A stretch of DNA of 64,000 nucleotides from Astragalus membranaceus. Lineage: Eukaryota > Streptophyta > Magnoliopsida > Fabales > Fabaceae. The position numbers and the translations under genes are program-made. The stretch is from positions 54,443,708 through 54,507,707 of the forward strand of contig CM076847.1 of NCBI GenBank assembly GCA_039519185.1, given 5' to 3'. Each line of letters opens with the position of its first letter. The first letter of the stretch is position 1. Shown here in pieces: positions 9,332 through 21,091 of this stretch. Under the pieces are notes generated by a model. The model saw only the letters and a program-made list of their open reading frames with translations. It did not search any database and had not been told where the DNA came from.

Positions 9332-11945
9332 GTAACGCCCCAAAAATAATAGATTAATTTATTTAATTAATTAAATGAAATTGAGTGGTGGAAATAATAA
9401 TATAATTATTATTTATTACTTAATAAAATAATTATAGGTGTTATTATATGTGAGCCTTAGTTGGGTTGGAAATAATTATTTAATTTGAAGGGAGTGGTGA
9501 TGGTAATTCCGGATGTTAGGATTGGCCCAAGCCCAAGCCCATTGACTTAGGCCTAGGCGAATTAGTGAGGGTTGGAGACAAGTGTCTCATTTGTGCAAAA
9601 GAAAGAAAAAGGATTCGAAGAGAGGAGAGGAGAAAAGAAAAAAAGAAACGTAAAAAGAGGGGAGAAGTGAGAAGAGAAGTCGCAACTTGCAAGAGGAAAG
9701 GGAGAGGAGCTTCGCGAATCACTCAAGGAGGAAGAGAAGGCTTGTTGGTGTCTTGCAATTCCTTGGAGCTTGCTTGGTGGTCTCGAATTCTAAGAGGTTA
9801 GGGGGTCCTCTTTTTATCTTTAATAGCTTATGTGATAGGTATTGTCTAGGGTTAGGTTCTAGGGTGATTTCTAGGATTGATGGGTATATTGTGATGTTAT
9901 GCTATGCTGAATTTTTAATTGTGCAAAGAGATGTTTGATTTGTGTTGAAATTGTACACAATTGGAATGATGCATGCCCATTGTTTGATGCTATGATTGAA
10001 TGAATCTTTTTTTGTGGAAAAAGGTGATGGTTACTGTTCATATGATAAATTGGCATTGGTGATTTAATTTGGTGAATTTTGGTTGAGAGGAACTCAAAAA
10101 TTGATGGAGCCTTAGGCGCCCTAGGTGTGTGTGTGTTGCTGGAAATTCTGCCACTGTTGTGTCTGTTGCTGTGTCTGGGCGCTGGGTGCCCTCCTGGGCG
10201 CCTGTGCCACTGTGTTGCCAGTTTTGGCGCTAGGCGCCTTGTGCCATGGGCGCCAAGGGTCCCCATTTTCTGTTGCTTATTTTGTAAAAATTGATACTGG
10301 GTTTTCATGTCCAAGTTAAATGGCTCGTGAAAAACAATTTTTGGAGTCATAGGAGTTGTGGTCTGTCCTGGCCTTAGGCGCCTAGTCCATGGGCGCCAAA
10401 TATGCGTGTCACTTTTTGCCAAAATTTTTGTTGGGTTCTCATATTCTGAGTATTTGGCTCGTGCAAAATCAATTTCGAAGTAAAATGAGTTTCCTTGCGT
10501 GTTTTGCCAAGGCGCCTTATGCATGGGCGCCGTGTTCCTGCGCCAGTTTTGCTAGGCGCTCTGCGCCAGTTTTTCCAGCGCTGTCTGGGCACTAGGCGCC
10601 CTGCGCCAGTTTTGCTAGGCGCTCTGCGCCAGTTTTCCTGCGCCAGTGTCTGGGCGCTAGGCACCCTGCGCCAGTTTTTGCTAGGCGCTCTGCGCCAGTT
10701 TTTCCCTGTGCCAGTGCCTGGGCGCTAGGCGCCCTGCGCCAGTTTTTGCTGGGCGCCAAAATCAGGATGTTGCCTAAATTTTTCCAAACTTGTTTTTAAT
10801 GTAACTTTTGACTCGGTTATCCAAATTTAACGGTTCAAAATGCGTTTCGAAGCTAATTTCGGTGTCTATTCAAATATTCTGGTTTTATGTAAAAATGAGT
10901 TATTTTTACTGGTGGTTCTGGACTGAAGTTGTTCAAGTGTCTAAACGGCAATTTTTATCCACTTTCCCTATGTCGTGTCAAACCATAAATTGGCCTATTG
11001 AAAATTGGTGTTGGTGTGAGTGGTGGGTTGAGTTGGTGTGTGTATTATGGTGTGATTGGTGAGCAGAGGCTTCGGCCTAATTCTAAATTGGTGAGCCGAT
11101 TAATGAAATGGTGAGAATATGAATAAAATGGTGAGCTGAATTAAATGGTGAATTTGATTGAATTATGGTGTGTTGTGATGCATTTCCATAGCATCTCATG
11201 ATACATGTGCATTATTGGTGAGCAGAGGCTTCGGCCTAGTTTTATTTGGTGAGCAGAGGCTTCGGCCTAGTTTTATTTGGTGAGCAGAGGCTTCGGCCTA
11301 GTTTTATTTGGTGAGCAGAGGCTACGGCCTATTTGTATTTGGTGACGGATCCGACATGCATGTGCCCGTGGAGTTTGGGTTGCATTTCACGCATAACCAT
11401 ATCTTTTGCATTGTTGTTTGGAGAATTGTAATTGTGATGTGGTTGCTGCCTTTGTTGTGAATCGGTGTGCCTAGTTACCTTTTCCTATGCAGTGCTTGTT
11501 CCATATGTTATTAATTATGAAAAGAGACTCACCCTACTGCTTTTATGTTGCTTCTTATGTCGGCAACGTGCAGGTAATAACGAGTGAAGGTTACCTTTAT
11601 ACCTTCGTTTGGTAGGAAGTGTCATGCTCTGATACGTAGCACCGGGGGGCGTCTTATGCTTAAGTGTTATTGTCTTTATACTGTTAGACCATTTTTGGTG
11701 ATGCATTGGTTTTGTTTTCGAACTTAATTATTATTCCGCTGCTGGTAGTGACTGTATTTTAGTTGATGTGAACTAAACGGTTTTTCTTGTTATGGTGCTA
11801 TGTATCTTGTGGTTTTAATTGAACTATGAAAGTTGAAGTTTTTGATTTTAATGGAGTAAGTGTAGCACTCGCTTAAATTGTTTTCAAAAAAAAAGAAACT
11901 CTGATTTTTATTAAATAGTAAGGTTATTAGAAAAGGGGTGTTACA
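9332..11945 (+). repeat. Element D 5' LTR (2614 bp)
   Basis: Runs TGTAACGCCCC to GGGGTGTTACA. Modules in order: AT-rich start, GA-rich tract (about 9596-9735), weak donor-like AAGAG|GTTAGG (about 9796), GGCGCC/GCGCCAG cluster (about 10105-10755), TTTTGACTCGG module (about 10803), 31-bp tandem repeats (11217-11340), GTTGC/GCAAC hairpin (11547-11567) with CAG|GT (11573/11574). It differs from the 3' LTR by a shorter A-run near 11886 (9 versus 16) and a few other changes. Confidence 0.93.
11217..11340 (+). repeat. 31-bp tandem repeat x4 in element D 5' LTR
   Basis: Four units of GGTGAGCAGAGGCTTCGGCC plus TAGTTTTATTT; the last is slightly diverged (CTACGGCC, TTGTATTT). Each contains the near-palindrome AGGCTTCGGCCT. 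Confidence 0.9.
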
Positions 11946-11949
11946 TTAG

Positions 11950-11961
11950 TGGTATCAGAGC
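11950..11961 (+). promoter_or_regulatory. Primer-binding site, initiator-Met tRNA (element D)
   Basis: TGGTATCAGAGC, four bases after the LTR end, followed by the GTCCGTCCGGCC leader motif. Confidence 0.92.
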
Positions 11962-14900
11962 AATGGTTGGTCCGTCCGGCCCAGTCGTAGAGTCGTTGTG
12001 TCGGTGTCCGACCAACTGTTGTCTTTTAAGTGCTGACCAATAATTGTGTTGCAGGTAAACCAAGAGTTGCTAATGGTAAGTGAACTAGTGGGGGAGATGC
12101 CCCTACTGGTATTGTGTGTTGTATTGCATTTCTGTGTGTGAACTCTGTGTCCCTGTTGTTGGTTGCTGTTCTTTAACTTTCTTGTGGGACGAATTCTGAC
12201 TTCGGTTGTGTGGTTTTCAATAACTTACCTTGTTGTTTAATATTTACATGTGTTTCGACTGGTTTAAATTTGTTTCGACACTAGGTCTTGTATGAACTCC
12301 TTGGTGGTGTGTCTTGATGTGGAGTCTAAGTGTATTGTGAAAATTGTTTTGGTAAATTACGTCGAACTGTTACCCGACACACAAAAATGTTTTGATCACT
12401 CTAAGTGATGTCGTCCATACTTAAAAATGTTGAGTTTTGATGTTCCTTGATTTGTAATTGTTTCCATGATGAGACTGTCTGTATTTATTTTAAGGGATTA
12501 TGACATCTTCTGCGTTAGTTGTTTATTTTTGGTGTTGTTCCTGATTGTTTTGACATGCAGTGTTGTAAGTTAGGGTCTTCATGAGTTGTTTTGCAATTTC
12601 CATGCTACTTGGAGTTTGACATTGTACGCTTGGATTTTATGAAAATTTTTGGTCGTTACTTCTTGAATTGTGTTATGTGGTTTTGAGATCTGAAAAATAA
12701 AGTGATTTCTGAAGTTGCTTTTGGACACCCGTAAAACAATTTTGTGGTTGAGTGCTAGTATTGGTGTGAAATTTATTTTAATAAATGAACACTGATTTTG
12801 TATAAAGTTTTTACTATGGTTTGGTTTTGATTTCGCATTATATTACGCACTAAGTGCCGTGTGGAATGGTTTTGAAAAGTGGACTATATTTTATGTTGTT
12901 GTTATCTACCTTATTCGGTCTTTTGCCTAGTTTTCCTCAACATGTGATGTTTCCAACTCCGAATTTTTGCGAACTACTTCATGACCGTGAGCTGTAATTC
13001 CTACGCTGGATTGTCCCTGATTTTGTTTTGACTGTTGTACTCTTTATAATTGGCACGGTTTATGTATTTCATTGGGTTAGCTCTTATTGTGGTATGTTCT
13101 TAAGAATGCTTTGTTCAAATTGTTAAAATTGATTGATTGATGTGTATTGTTGTGTTTGTAAAATGTTGAGATGTAGTGCGTAACACTGTTTCGGTTTTCG
13201 TGAAACTGGGACTGTTCGGCCAGTCCAAAAATTTCGTGTTTAATTGTTCGTGAAAATAGATTTCACGCCGGTCGTTTTGGTACCGGTTTCGTTCAATTTG
13301 GATTTGTGTAGCTCTAGTTATAGGCTCCACAAGTGAGGTTAATAATCCGGGAGCATTCTGGACATAGGTTCTGTATTTTTAAAACTGGAAACCTTTAGTT
13401 TGTCCAAAAATTATGGGACATATTTTGTTAGGAAATAGACTGAACGCTGGTCATTTTGGCTTTGGTTTGGTCGCATTTGGAGTAGTATAGCTCCAGTTAT
13501 GGGCTTCGCAAGTTAGGGTAATATTCTGGGGACCGTCTGGACATGGGGTCAATGTTTTGATCGTGGTGTTTTCAAATGAACTCCTTTTCGAATGGATCCA
13601 AATTCTTTGAAAACTATACAAAATGATTTACTGTTTAGGCTGAAGTTTCGTGTTATTTGGGTTTGTTTTGGGCGTTGTAGAAGAGTCACAACTTCGGACA
13701 CAGTCGCTGCCCCATTTTCTGGACCAACTGCCTTGTTTGCGAAAACTGTGCTATTCGACTCATCATTTTGAAATTCTAAAAATATAGCCAGAAACTAGAC
13801 TTCATAAGTTTTCCGTAGAGAGGTTGTTTGCAAAATTCCGATGTCGTTTGATAAGGTAAATAAATTGTTGAAATTTTTGTGTGAGTGCTGGAACTTTCTG
13901 CGTTGCTTAGTTTGTACTGTCACTGTATTTGAAAAACTGTTTTTGCAATATCTTTTGAACCAGGAGTCCGATTTGAGTAAACTAAAATGTTTCGGAAAGC
14001 TTATTCAGAGGCCTAACTGAATATTCTAATTTCAAGGCAAAATTGACTGGTTCTGGTATTGTTGATTTTTAGGCGTGTCGGTTGATTTAAGTTGAAGTGG
14101 CGTTGTCGGTGCCGTAGTGCCCGTAATTGTTGTTGTGTTGTCGGTGGCCTAGTGCCCTAGTTGCTGTTGTTGTTGGTTATGGGATTGTTGGTCCCGGAGT
14201 TATCTCCGCATTGTTGCTTTGCTGTGCTTTGTGGTTGCCTTGTTGATGATAATGATTTTCTTTGATGTTGTTGGTTGTTGTGTTGTGGGTAACGCCGAAT
14301 GGCCCACAGTGTTTTGTAGTGGGTACCGCCGATATGGCCCACGTTGTTTTGCTGAGGGTACCGCTGAATGGCCCGAAGCGTTTTGATGAATTTTGTGTTG
14401 TAGGCCTATGGCCGATGTGGTGATTCAGTGGTTGATGTCGCCTGAGTGGCAAAGTTGTTTGTTGATGTTGTTGTCGTGTTGCTAAATTATGAGGCTTGTT
14501 GTACGACTGTTATGCACCCTGTGAGTTTCGTCGTGATGCTGTGATGATTGATGTATTTTATTGTCCTTAAAGGTAGATGAGTGAGGTAGAATGCGAGCTA
14601 GTTTATCAGAGTAGCGCAGCGGAGTCTTAGCATGTCGTATTGGGAGGGGACTTTACTAGAAGCTCGGGGGGTGATCACGTGGTACCAACGTGATTACGCT
14701 CAAATCCCTATCGGAGATCCTTAGGGGGAGGACGTGTCTGGTTGTTATTTCTCAAAGCTACCTGGCTGAATGAGTAGGAGGGACGGCCGCCCAATCACTT
14801 ACCGCCGGTAATCAGAGAAATGGTGATCAGCATGGTAGATAGAACTAGTTGCCTAGATAGCTTAGTCGTTGGTGGGAGGGTGTTAGCCTTGGCGGGTAAA

Positions 14901-14937
14901 AATTTCGAGGACGAAATTCCTTTAAGTGGGGGAGAGT
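14901..14937 (+). promoter_or_regulatory. Pre-PPT hairpin and polypurine tract (element D)
   Basis: AATTTCG-AGGA-CGAAATT at 14901-14918, then AAGTGGGGGAGAGT at 14924-14937 abutting the 3' LTR. Confidence 0.85.
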
Positions 14938-17554
14938 TGTAACGCCCCAAAAATAATAGATTAATTTATTTAATTAATTAAATGAAATTGAGTGGTAGAA
15001 ATAATAATATAATTATTATTTATTACTTAATAAAATAATTATAGGTGTTATTATATGTGAGCCTTAGTTGGGTTGGAAATAATTATTTAATTTGAAGGGA
15101 GTGGTGATGGTAATTCCGGATGTTAGGATTGGCCCAAGCCCAAGCCCATTGACTTAGGCCTAGGCGAATTAGTGAGGGTTGGAGACAAGTGTCTCATTTG
15201 TGCAAAAGAAAGAAAAAGGATTCGAAGAGAGGAGAGGAGAAAAGAAAAAAAGAAACGTAAAAAGAGGGGAGAAGTGAGAAGAGAAGTCGCAACTTGCAAG
15301 AGGAAAGGGAGAGGAGCTTCGCGAATCACTCAAGGAGGAAGAGAAGGCTTGTTGGTGTCTTGCAATTCCTTGGAGCTTGCTTGGTGGTCTCGAATTCTAA
15401 GAGGTTAGGGGGTCCTCTTTTTATCTTTAATAGCTTATGTGATAGGTATTGTCTAGGGTTAGGTTCTAGGGTGATTTCTAGGATTGATGGGTATATTGTG
15501 ATGTTATGCTATGCTGAATTTTTAATTGTGCAAAGAGATGTTTGATTTGTGTTGAAATTGTACACAATTGGAATGATGCATGCCCATTGTTTGATGCTAT
15601 GATTGAATGAATCTTTTTTTGTGGAAAAAGGTGATGGTTACTGTTCATATGATAAATTGGCATTGGTGATTTAATTTGGTGAATTTTGGTTGAGAGGAAC
15701 TCAAAAATTGATGGAGCCTTAGGCGCCCTAGGTGTGTGTGTGTTGCTGGAAATTCTGCCACTGTTGTGTCTGTTGCTGTGTCTGGGCGCTGGGTGCCCTC
15801 CTGGGCGCCTGTGCCACTGTGTTGCCAGTTTTGGCGCTAGGCGCCTTGTGCCATGGGCGCCAAGGGTCCCCATTTTCTGTTGCTTATTTTGTAAAAATTG
15901 ATACTGGGTTTTCATGTCCAAGTTAAATGGCTCGTGAAAAACAATTTTTGGAGTCATAGGAGTTGTGGTCTGTCCTGGCCTTAGGCGCCTAGTCCATGGG
16001 CGCCAAATATGCGTGTCACTTTTTGCCAAAATTTTTGTTGGGTTCTCATATTCTGAGTATTTGGCTCGTGCAAAATCAATTTCGAAGTAAAATGAGTTTC
16101 CTTGCGTGTTTTGCCAAGGCGCCTTATGCATGGGCGCCGTGTTCCTGCGCCAGTTTTGCTAGGCGCTCTGCGCCAGTTTTTCCAGCGCTGTCTGGGCACT
16201 AGGCGCCCTGCGCCAGTTTTGCTAGGCGCTCTGCGCCAGTTTTCCTGCGCCAGTGTCTGGGCGCTAGGCACCCTGCGCCAGTTTTTGCTAGGCGCTCTGC
16301 GCCAGTTTTTCCCTGTGCCAGTGCCTGGGCGCTAGGCGCCCTGCGCCAGTTTTTGCTGGGCGCCAAAATCAGGATGTTGCCTAAATTTTTCCAAACTTGT
16401 TTTTAATGTAACTTTTGACTCGGTTATCCAAATTTAACGGTTCAAAATGCGTTTCGAAGCTAATTTCGGTGTCTATTCAAATATTCTGGTTTTATGTAAA
16501 AATGAGTTATTTTTACTGGTGGTTCTGGACTGAAGTTGTTCAAGTGTCTAAACGGCAATTTTTATCCACTTTCCCTATGTCGTGTCAAACCATAAATTGG
16601 CCTATTGAAAATTGGTGTTGGTGTGAGTGGTGGGTTGAGTTGGTGTGTGTATTATGGTGTGATTGGTGAGCAGAGGCTTCGGCCTAATTCTAAATTGGTG
16701 AGCCGATTAATGAAATGGTGAGAATATGAATAAAATGGTGAGCTGAATTAAATGGTGAATTTGATTGAATTGTGGTGTGTTGTGATGCATTTCCATAGCA
16801 TCTCATGATACATGTGCATTATTGGTGAGCAGAGGCTTCGGCCTAGTTTTATTTGGTGAGCAGAGGCTTCGGCCTAGTTTTATTTGGTGAGCAGAGGCTT
16901 CGGCCTAGTTTTATTTGGTGAGCAGAGGCTACGGCCTATTTGTATTTGGTGACGGATCCGACATGCATGTGCCCGTGGAGTTTGGGTTGCATTTCACGCA
17001 TAACCATATCTTTTGCATTGTTGTTTGGAGAATTGTAATTGTGATGTGGTTGCTGCCTTTGTTGTGAATCGGTGTGCCTAGTTACCTTTTCCTATGCAGT
17101 GCTTGTTCCATATGTTATTAATTATGAAAAGAGACTCACCCTACTGCTTTTATGTTGCTTCTTATGTCGGCAACGTGCAGGTAATAACGAGTGAAGGTTA
17201 CCTTTATACCTTCGTTTGGTAGGAAGTGTCATGCTCTGATACGTAGCACCGGGGGGCGTCTTATGCTTAAGTGTTATTGTCTTTATACTGTTAGACCATT
17301 TTTGGTGATGCATTGGTTTTGTTTTCGAACTTAATTATTATTCCGCTGCTGGTAGTGACTGTATTTTAGTTGATGTGAACTAAACGGTTTTTCTTGTTAT
17401 GGTGCTATGTATCTTGTGGTTTTAATTGAACTATGAAAGTTGAAGTTTTTGATTTTAATGGAGTAAGTGTAGCACTCGCTTAAATTGTTTTCAAAAAAAA
17501 AAAAAAAAGAAACTCTGATTTTTATTAAATAGTAAGGTTATTAGAAAAGGGGTG
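14938..17554 (+). repeat. Element D 3' LTR (all but its last five bases)
   Basis: Near-identical to 9332-11945. Element E inserted five bases before the LTR end, so the missing TTACA is at 23722-23726. The open frames repeated from the 5' LTR are non-coding shadows. Confidence 0.93.
16824..16947 (+). repeat. 31-bp tandem repeat x4 in element D 3' LTR
   Basis: Same four-unit array as 11217-11340, at the corresponding place in the 3' LTR. Confidence 0.9.
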
Positions 17555-20179
17555 TGTAACACCCCGTTAATTTCTAACTTGTAGAAATTACCGAAGCGCA
17601 CTACTGGCATACATCAGAGTAACTTCCTTTTTAAATACTGAACACATACTAATACTCGATGCTAAAAACCCATCAAGTTCGCTTACATAACTGAACATAA
17701 TATACATAAAGCGGTCCTTACACCCTCAACTAGTGTTCAGTACTCAAAACCGAAAGTCTGCGGAAGCGATTCACAACTTGAAATACATAAGTCGTACAAT
17801 CGAGTAGTCTTAAGGTACTGAATACAAAATACAGAGATACAAGGGAAACTGGAATATAAGACGTAAAGAAATAAAGATAGCGGCTGCTCCTCAAGCATCT
17901 TCATAGACGTGCCTCACTGTCTTCAACTTTCCCTGCTTAACTGAAAAAAAACAACAACAATGGATTGGGTGAGACAACTTGTCTCAGTGAGTCCTATCGC
18001 GACCCCTTACTAATCCTCTCGGTTCAATTATGCTTGATTCATTATTCTGATTCTAACTCATAGTCCTCAAAATTGACTATGTGGCTAACTAACTGAAGTT
18101 GTTCTTATAACCCTTAAGCCGGTTACAAGACGCAACTCATAAACTAAACTAAACGTTGTCCTCATAACCCTCAAGCCGGTTACAAGAAACAACACTAACT
18201 AAAGTTATAGCGTGTCACCGGTCACTTGGCATAATAAGCTTCCGGTGAACCCGTCCCCACTAATCGGCTGGGTCCCTAATGGGGCCTAGGTTCATAAGGC
18301 TCATGACTGCCTCTCCCCTAGCACACTAAACTGAATAGGGTCGTCACCCCGACTAAAAGGTATATATGATGATATACCTGAACTGAACTCAACAATGAAC
18401 TTAAACATAACAATAACTTAACTGAACAATGAACTGAACTGAACATAAACTTATTACTAAGGTGATCTAATTACTAACTAAGTCTAATTATTAAGTGATC
18501 TCTCATGGATTACTAAGGTTTGCTAACTTAACTTATCAATCTTACTAAACCAGTCAATCCAGCACAATACATCAGTCACATTGAAAAACATCCACGGTAT
18601 AACTTATATCTCAATCACAATCATAGCATGAAACTTTAAATACATCACATGAACTCAACTCAATCATAACTGAATTCATAATACTAATGTGTTTCCATCG
18701 TTGGGAAACCTTGAGGAGTGGATTAGAAGGGACTTGGAACCAATCGGAATAGGTTAGAACGTATTTTAAAATATCGCATCAGAAGGATACGCACGGTCCG
18801 TGCGCTATGGCGCACGACCCGTGCGCGTTTTCAAAAACGGCACCATGAGCTTCAGAGTCTCACGCACGACCCGTGCGCCCATACACACGATCCGTGCGTG
18901 ACTCTCTGTATTTCAGAAAAACTGTTTTCGCGTTTTCTTTTCTATTCCGATCGTTCCCATGTCCATTCCGATTCACATTCAAACTTGATAACACATCAAT
19001 ACAGACATGGAAACCAGTACATTCAGTACAATCAATAATATTCATTCAACAATCACACTCAATCATGCAATTTTAATCACAATTTCAGTCCAACGATTTA
19101 TCAATCTCATGATTCAAACGATATTTTCGCAAAACGGTTTCGCATCGGATTTTCACAAATTCGCGACTCAATTAAAATGCAAAGGCTGAAAACAATCCTA
19201 GTGAGTATTAGAACTCACCTTTTCGTGACGACGATACTCCCTACGCCGAAACTTCTCGAACACGAACTAACGGAAACTGCTCCTGCTGTTTCCAGCAACT
19301 AAACGCCAATTTGCAACGAGCGTAACTCACTCAAATCTCAACCAATCTTAGCAAAACGAGGGTCTACGGTGAAGGGAATTTTGTCTACTCTCTGATGGAG
19401 AAAGATTCACTTGCATGCAACCAGTGGTTTGGAAGATATCAACAAAACAAAGGGACTGCTTCGGAACAGTGGCTGATTCTTAATCCGAAAGTTGTGAGCA
19501 TGATATCTCTCTCATTTCTCAATGAAATCATGCGGTTCTTGTGCCCAAAATGAAGAGCTTTGTGTGTAGTTTCCAGAGGGACAAGAATCACGATGATCGG
19601 AGTTGTGTACAGGGAGATACGATACAATCACCGAAGGTAGGTAAAACGGGTTTTACCCAGAATTTTCTGTTGCACTCTTCTTCTCTCTCAAACTCGAATT
19701 TGCATAGCTGTATGAAGGGGGATGATCAGGGCTGAGCCTGTGTGTGAAAGAGGTATCAGTGGAAAGAGGAGAGAAAATGTGAAATGATGGTGGTGAGATT
19801 TCTAACATGCATGGAGGATCACTCTCCTCCCCTCCCTCTCCCTCTCTTCTCGCCACTCACTCCCTCTCTTCCCTCTCAATCTCCTTACTTCAGTTTCTGA
19901 AAAAGAATGGGGTGTTTGTGTTTATTTTTCAGCTGGAATGGGGTTATATAGGAGCTATGGGAATAGACACTTTTACCCTTCACTTGGAATTTCTATTCCT
20001 AATGACTCCTACCATTCCTAACTAAAATATGATGAATTTAACTCAATCAAGCACATCATTTGCAAAATAATTCAATCAAGCAAATCACTTTCAATTTAAA
20101 TAATTTCAATAAATTAATAAATCACTAATAATGAATATTATGCCATTATAATTAAATAGCAAAAATAGGGGATGTTACA
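17555..20179 (-). repeat. Element E 3' LTR (2625 bp)
   Basis: In the plus direction it runs TGTAACACCCC to GATGTTACA. It carries the GCACG..CGTGC palindrome cluster at 18789-18900 and a CT-rich (GA-rich in sense) stretch near 19810-19885. No supported gene. Confidence 0.94.
18789..18900. repeat. Palindrome cluster GCACG(N)CGTGC in element E 3' LTR
   Basis: GCACGG-T-CCGTGC, GCGCACG-ACC-CGTGCGC, CGCACG-ACC-CGTGCG and CACG-ATC-CGTG lie within 112 bases, each able to form a short hairpin. Confidence 0.9.
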
Positions 20180-20215
20180 TTCACCCCAACTTTTAAAAAT
20201 TTTGTCCTCAAAATT
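20180..20215 (-). promoter_or_regulatory. Polypurine tract and pre-PPT hairpin (element E)
   Basis: In sense, AAAAGTTGGGGTGAA (20194-20180) abuts the 3' LTR. Before it is AATTTTG-AGGA-CAAAATT (20215-20198), a 7-bp stem with the same AGGA loop as in the other elements but with a T-A pair where they have C-G. Confidence 0.82.
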
Positions 20216-20262
20216 GGACCAATCAAGACAATTAGTGCACAATATACCTTTCGCCGAATTCA

Positions 20263-20955
20263 TCAACGGCGTTGCCTTTCGGAGCGTCCAACACAAAGAC
20301 CATTTCCGCTTGCAGCGTTAGCATTCCATTCTCGGTTCCTCTTCTTCGCCGGACACTCGTGAGCGTAATGCCCTTCGTCTTGGCAATAATAACATACCGT
20401 CGTTCCCAGACGACATTCTCCTCCATGGGGCCTTCCGCATTTGCCACAGTTGGTGGGCTTTAACAATTCCGACGCCTGCACTTGTTTACCCTTGCTGGAG
20501 GCACCTCTTGGTTCTTCCTCCGGAGTGGGCCATTCAGTCGCCTTCCTCTTCTTTACTGGGCACTTGTTAACATAATGCCCTTCTCCCTTGCAATAAAAAC
20601 ACGCGGTTGATCCTCGACGACACCTTCCGCTGTGGGGCCTTCCACACGCCGAACACTTAACGGATCTCGGGACTTCAGCTCCCACAACTTGCTTTCCTTT
20701 GATGGAAGTATTCCTCGGTTCATCACTTGGGGTTGGCAATTCCAATGCCTTCTTCTTTCCTTTCCTATCCGCTTTCCTTCCCTCATTCGATCCGTTGAGA
20801 TTTGTTTCTGCAACATACGGTTGTTGCTGCTGACTCATCAGTTTGTGATGCATCCACATCATATCCTGCATCATCCGTTGTTGATTCACGATCACGTTCT
20901 GCATCCATTCAAATTGAGGATCGACAGGGACGCTTCTCCTACTTCCACCAGCCAT
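20263..20955 (-). CDS. Gag-like protein with two tandem zinc-knuckle modules (element E)
   Basis: The frame encodes 230 residues from the ATG at 20955-20953. The open frame extends seven codons further upstream, but the codon there is TTG, so I take the first ATG. Residues 12-46 form a Met/Gln-rich, probably helical segment. Residues 71-138 and 140-207 are two copies of one module: (L/W)PTP..EP, KGKQV, a short C-X2-C-X3-H-X3-C knuckle (101-112; 170-181), then a C-X2-C-X4-H-X4-C knuckle (119-132; 188-201), then a basic KK(R)K/N tail. Such knuckle pairs occur at the C-terminus of plant Ty3/gypsy Gag and bind RNA. The capsid domain is missing, so this looks like a retained nucleocapsid piece with internal duplication. 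A splice-acceptor-like site ends four bases before the ATG. Confidence 0.85.
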   Translation of the reverse strand: MAGGSRRSVPVDPQFEWMQNVIVNQQRMMQDMMWMHHKLMSQQQQPYVAETNLNGSNEGRKADRKGKKKALELPTPSDEPRNTSIKGKQVVGAEVPRSVKCSACGRPHSGRCRRGSTACFYCKGEGHYVNKCPVKKRKATEWPTPEEEPRGASSKGKQVQASELLKPTNCGKCGRPHGGECRLGTTVCYYCQDEGHYAHECPAKKRNREWNANAASGNGLCVGRSERQRR

Positions 20956-21077
20956 GATTCTGCGAAATATGCACAAAGTGTTTAGTTGATCAGGCTAAAC
21001 GTCTAATAGCATACTAAGAGGAATCACACTTAGAGGACTTAAGAGACTCATGATTCTAAGTCCGACTGGGTCGAACT

Positions 21078-21089
21078 GCTCTGATACCA
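21078..21089 (-). promoter_or_regulatory. Primer-binding site, initiator-Met tRNA (element E)
   Basis: Plus strand GCTCTGATACCA is the reverse complement of TGGTATCAGAGC. It lies two bases from the 5' LTR. Confidence 0.92.
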
Positions 21090-21091
21090 AT

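Larger units (their letters stand above)
11946..14937 (+). other. Element D non-coding interior
   Basis: No gag or pol frame. The first ~780 bases closely follow 991-1775 of element A; later parts match A with gaps, including the CAGGAGTCCGATTTGAGTAA module (near 13962). Bases 13260-13560 hold a diverged tandem pair of the unit with GGTCGCATTTGGAGTAGTAT. Acceptor-like GTGTTGCAG and donor-like ATG|GTAAGT near the start are kept as in A. Confidence 0.8.

Noticed and set aside
9516..9938. Arg/Glu/Lys-rich frames at 9565-9801 and 15172-15408 and similar frames in the gag-only LTRs (45507-45794 and repeats)
   Set aside because: Translations of the GA-rich tract of LTRs; duplicated only because the LTRs are.
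20956..20976. Upstream extension of the element E protein to 237 residues
   Set aside because: The codon at 20976 is TTG, not ATG, and the extension crosses the predicted splice acceptor. The ATG at 20955 is preferred.
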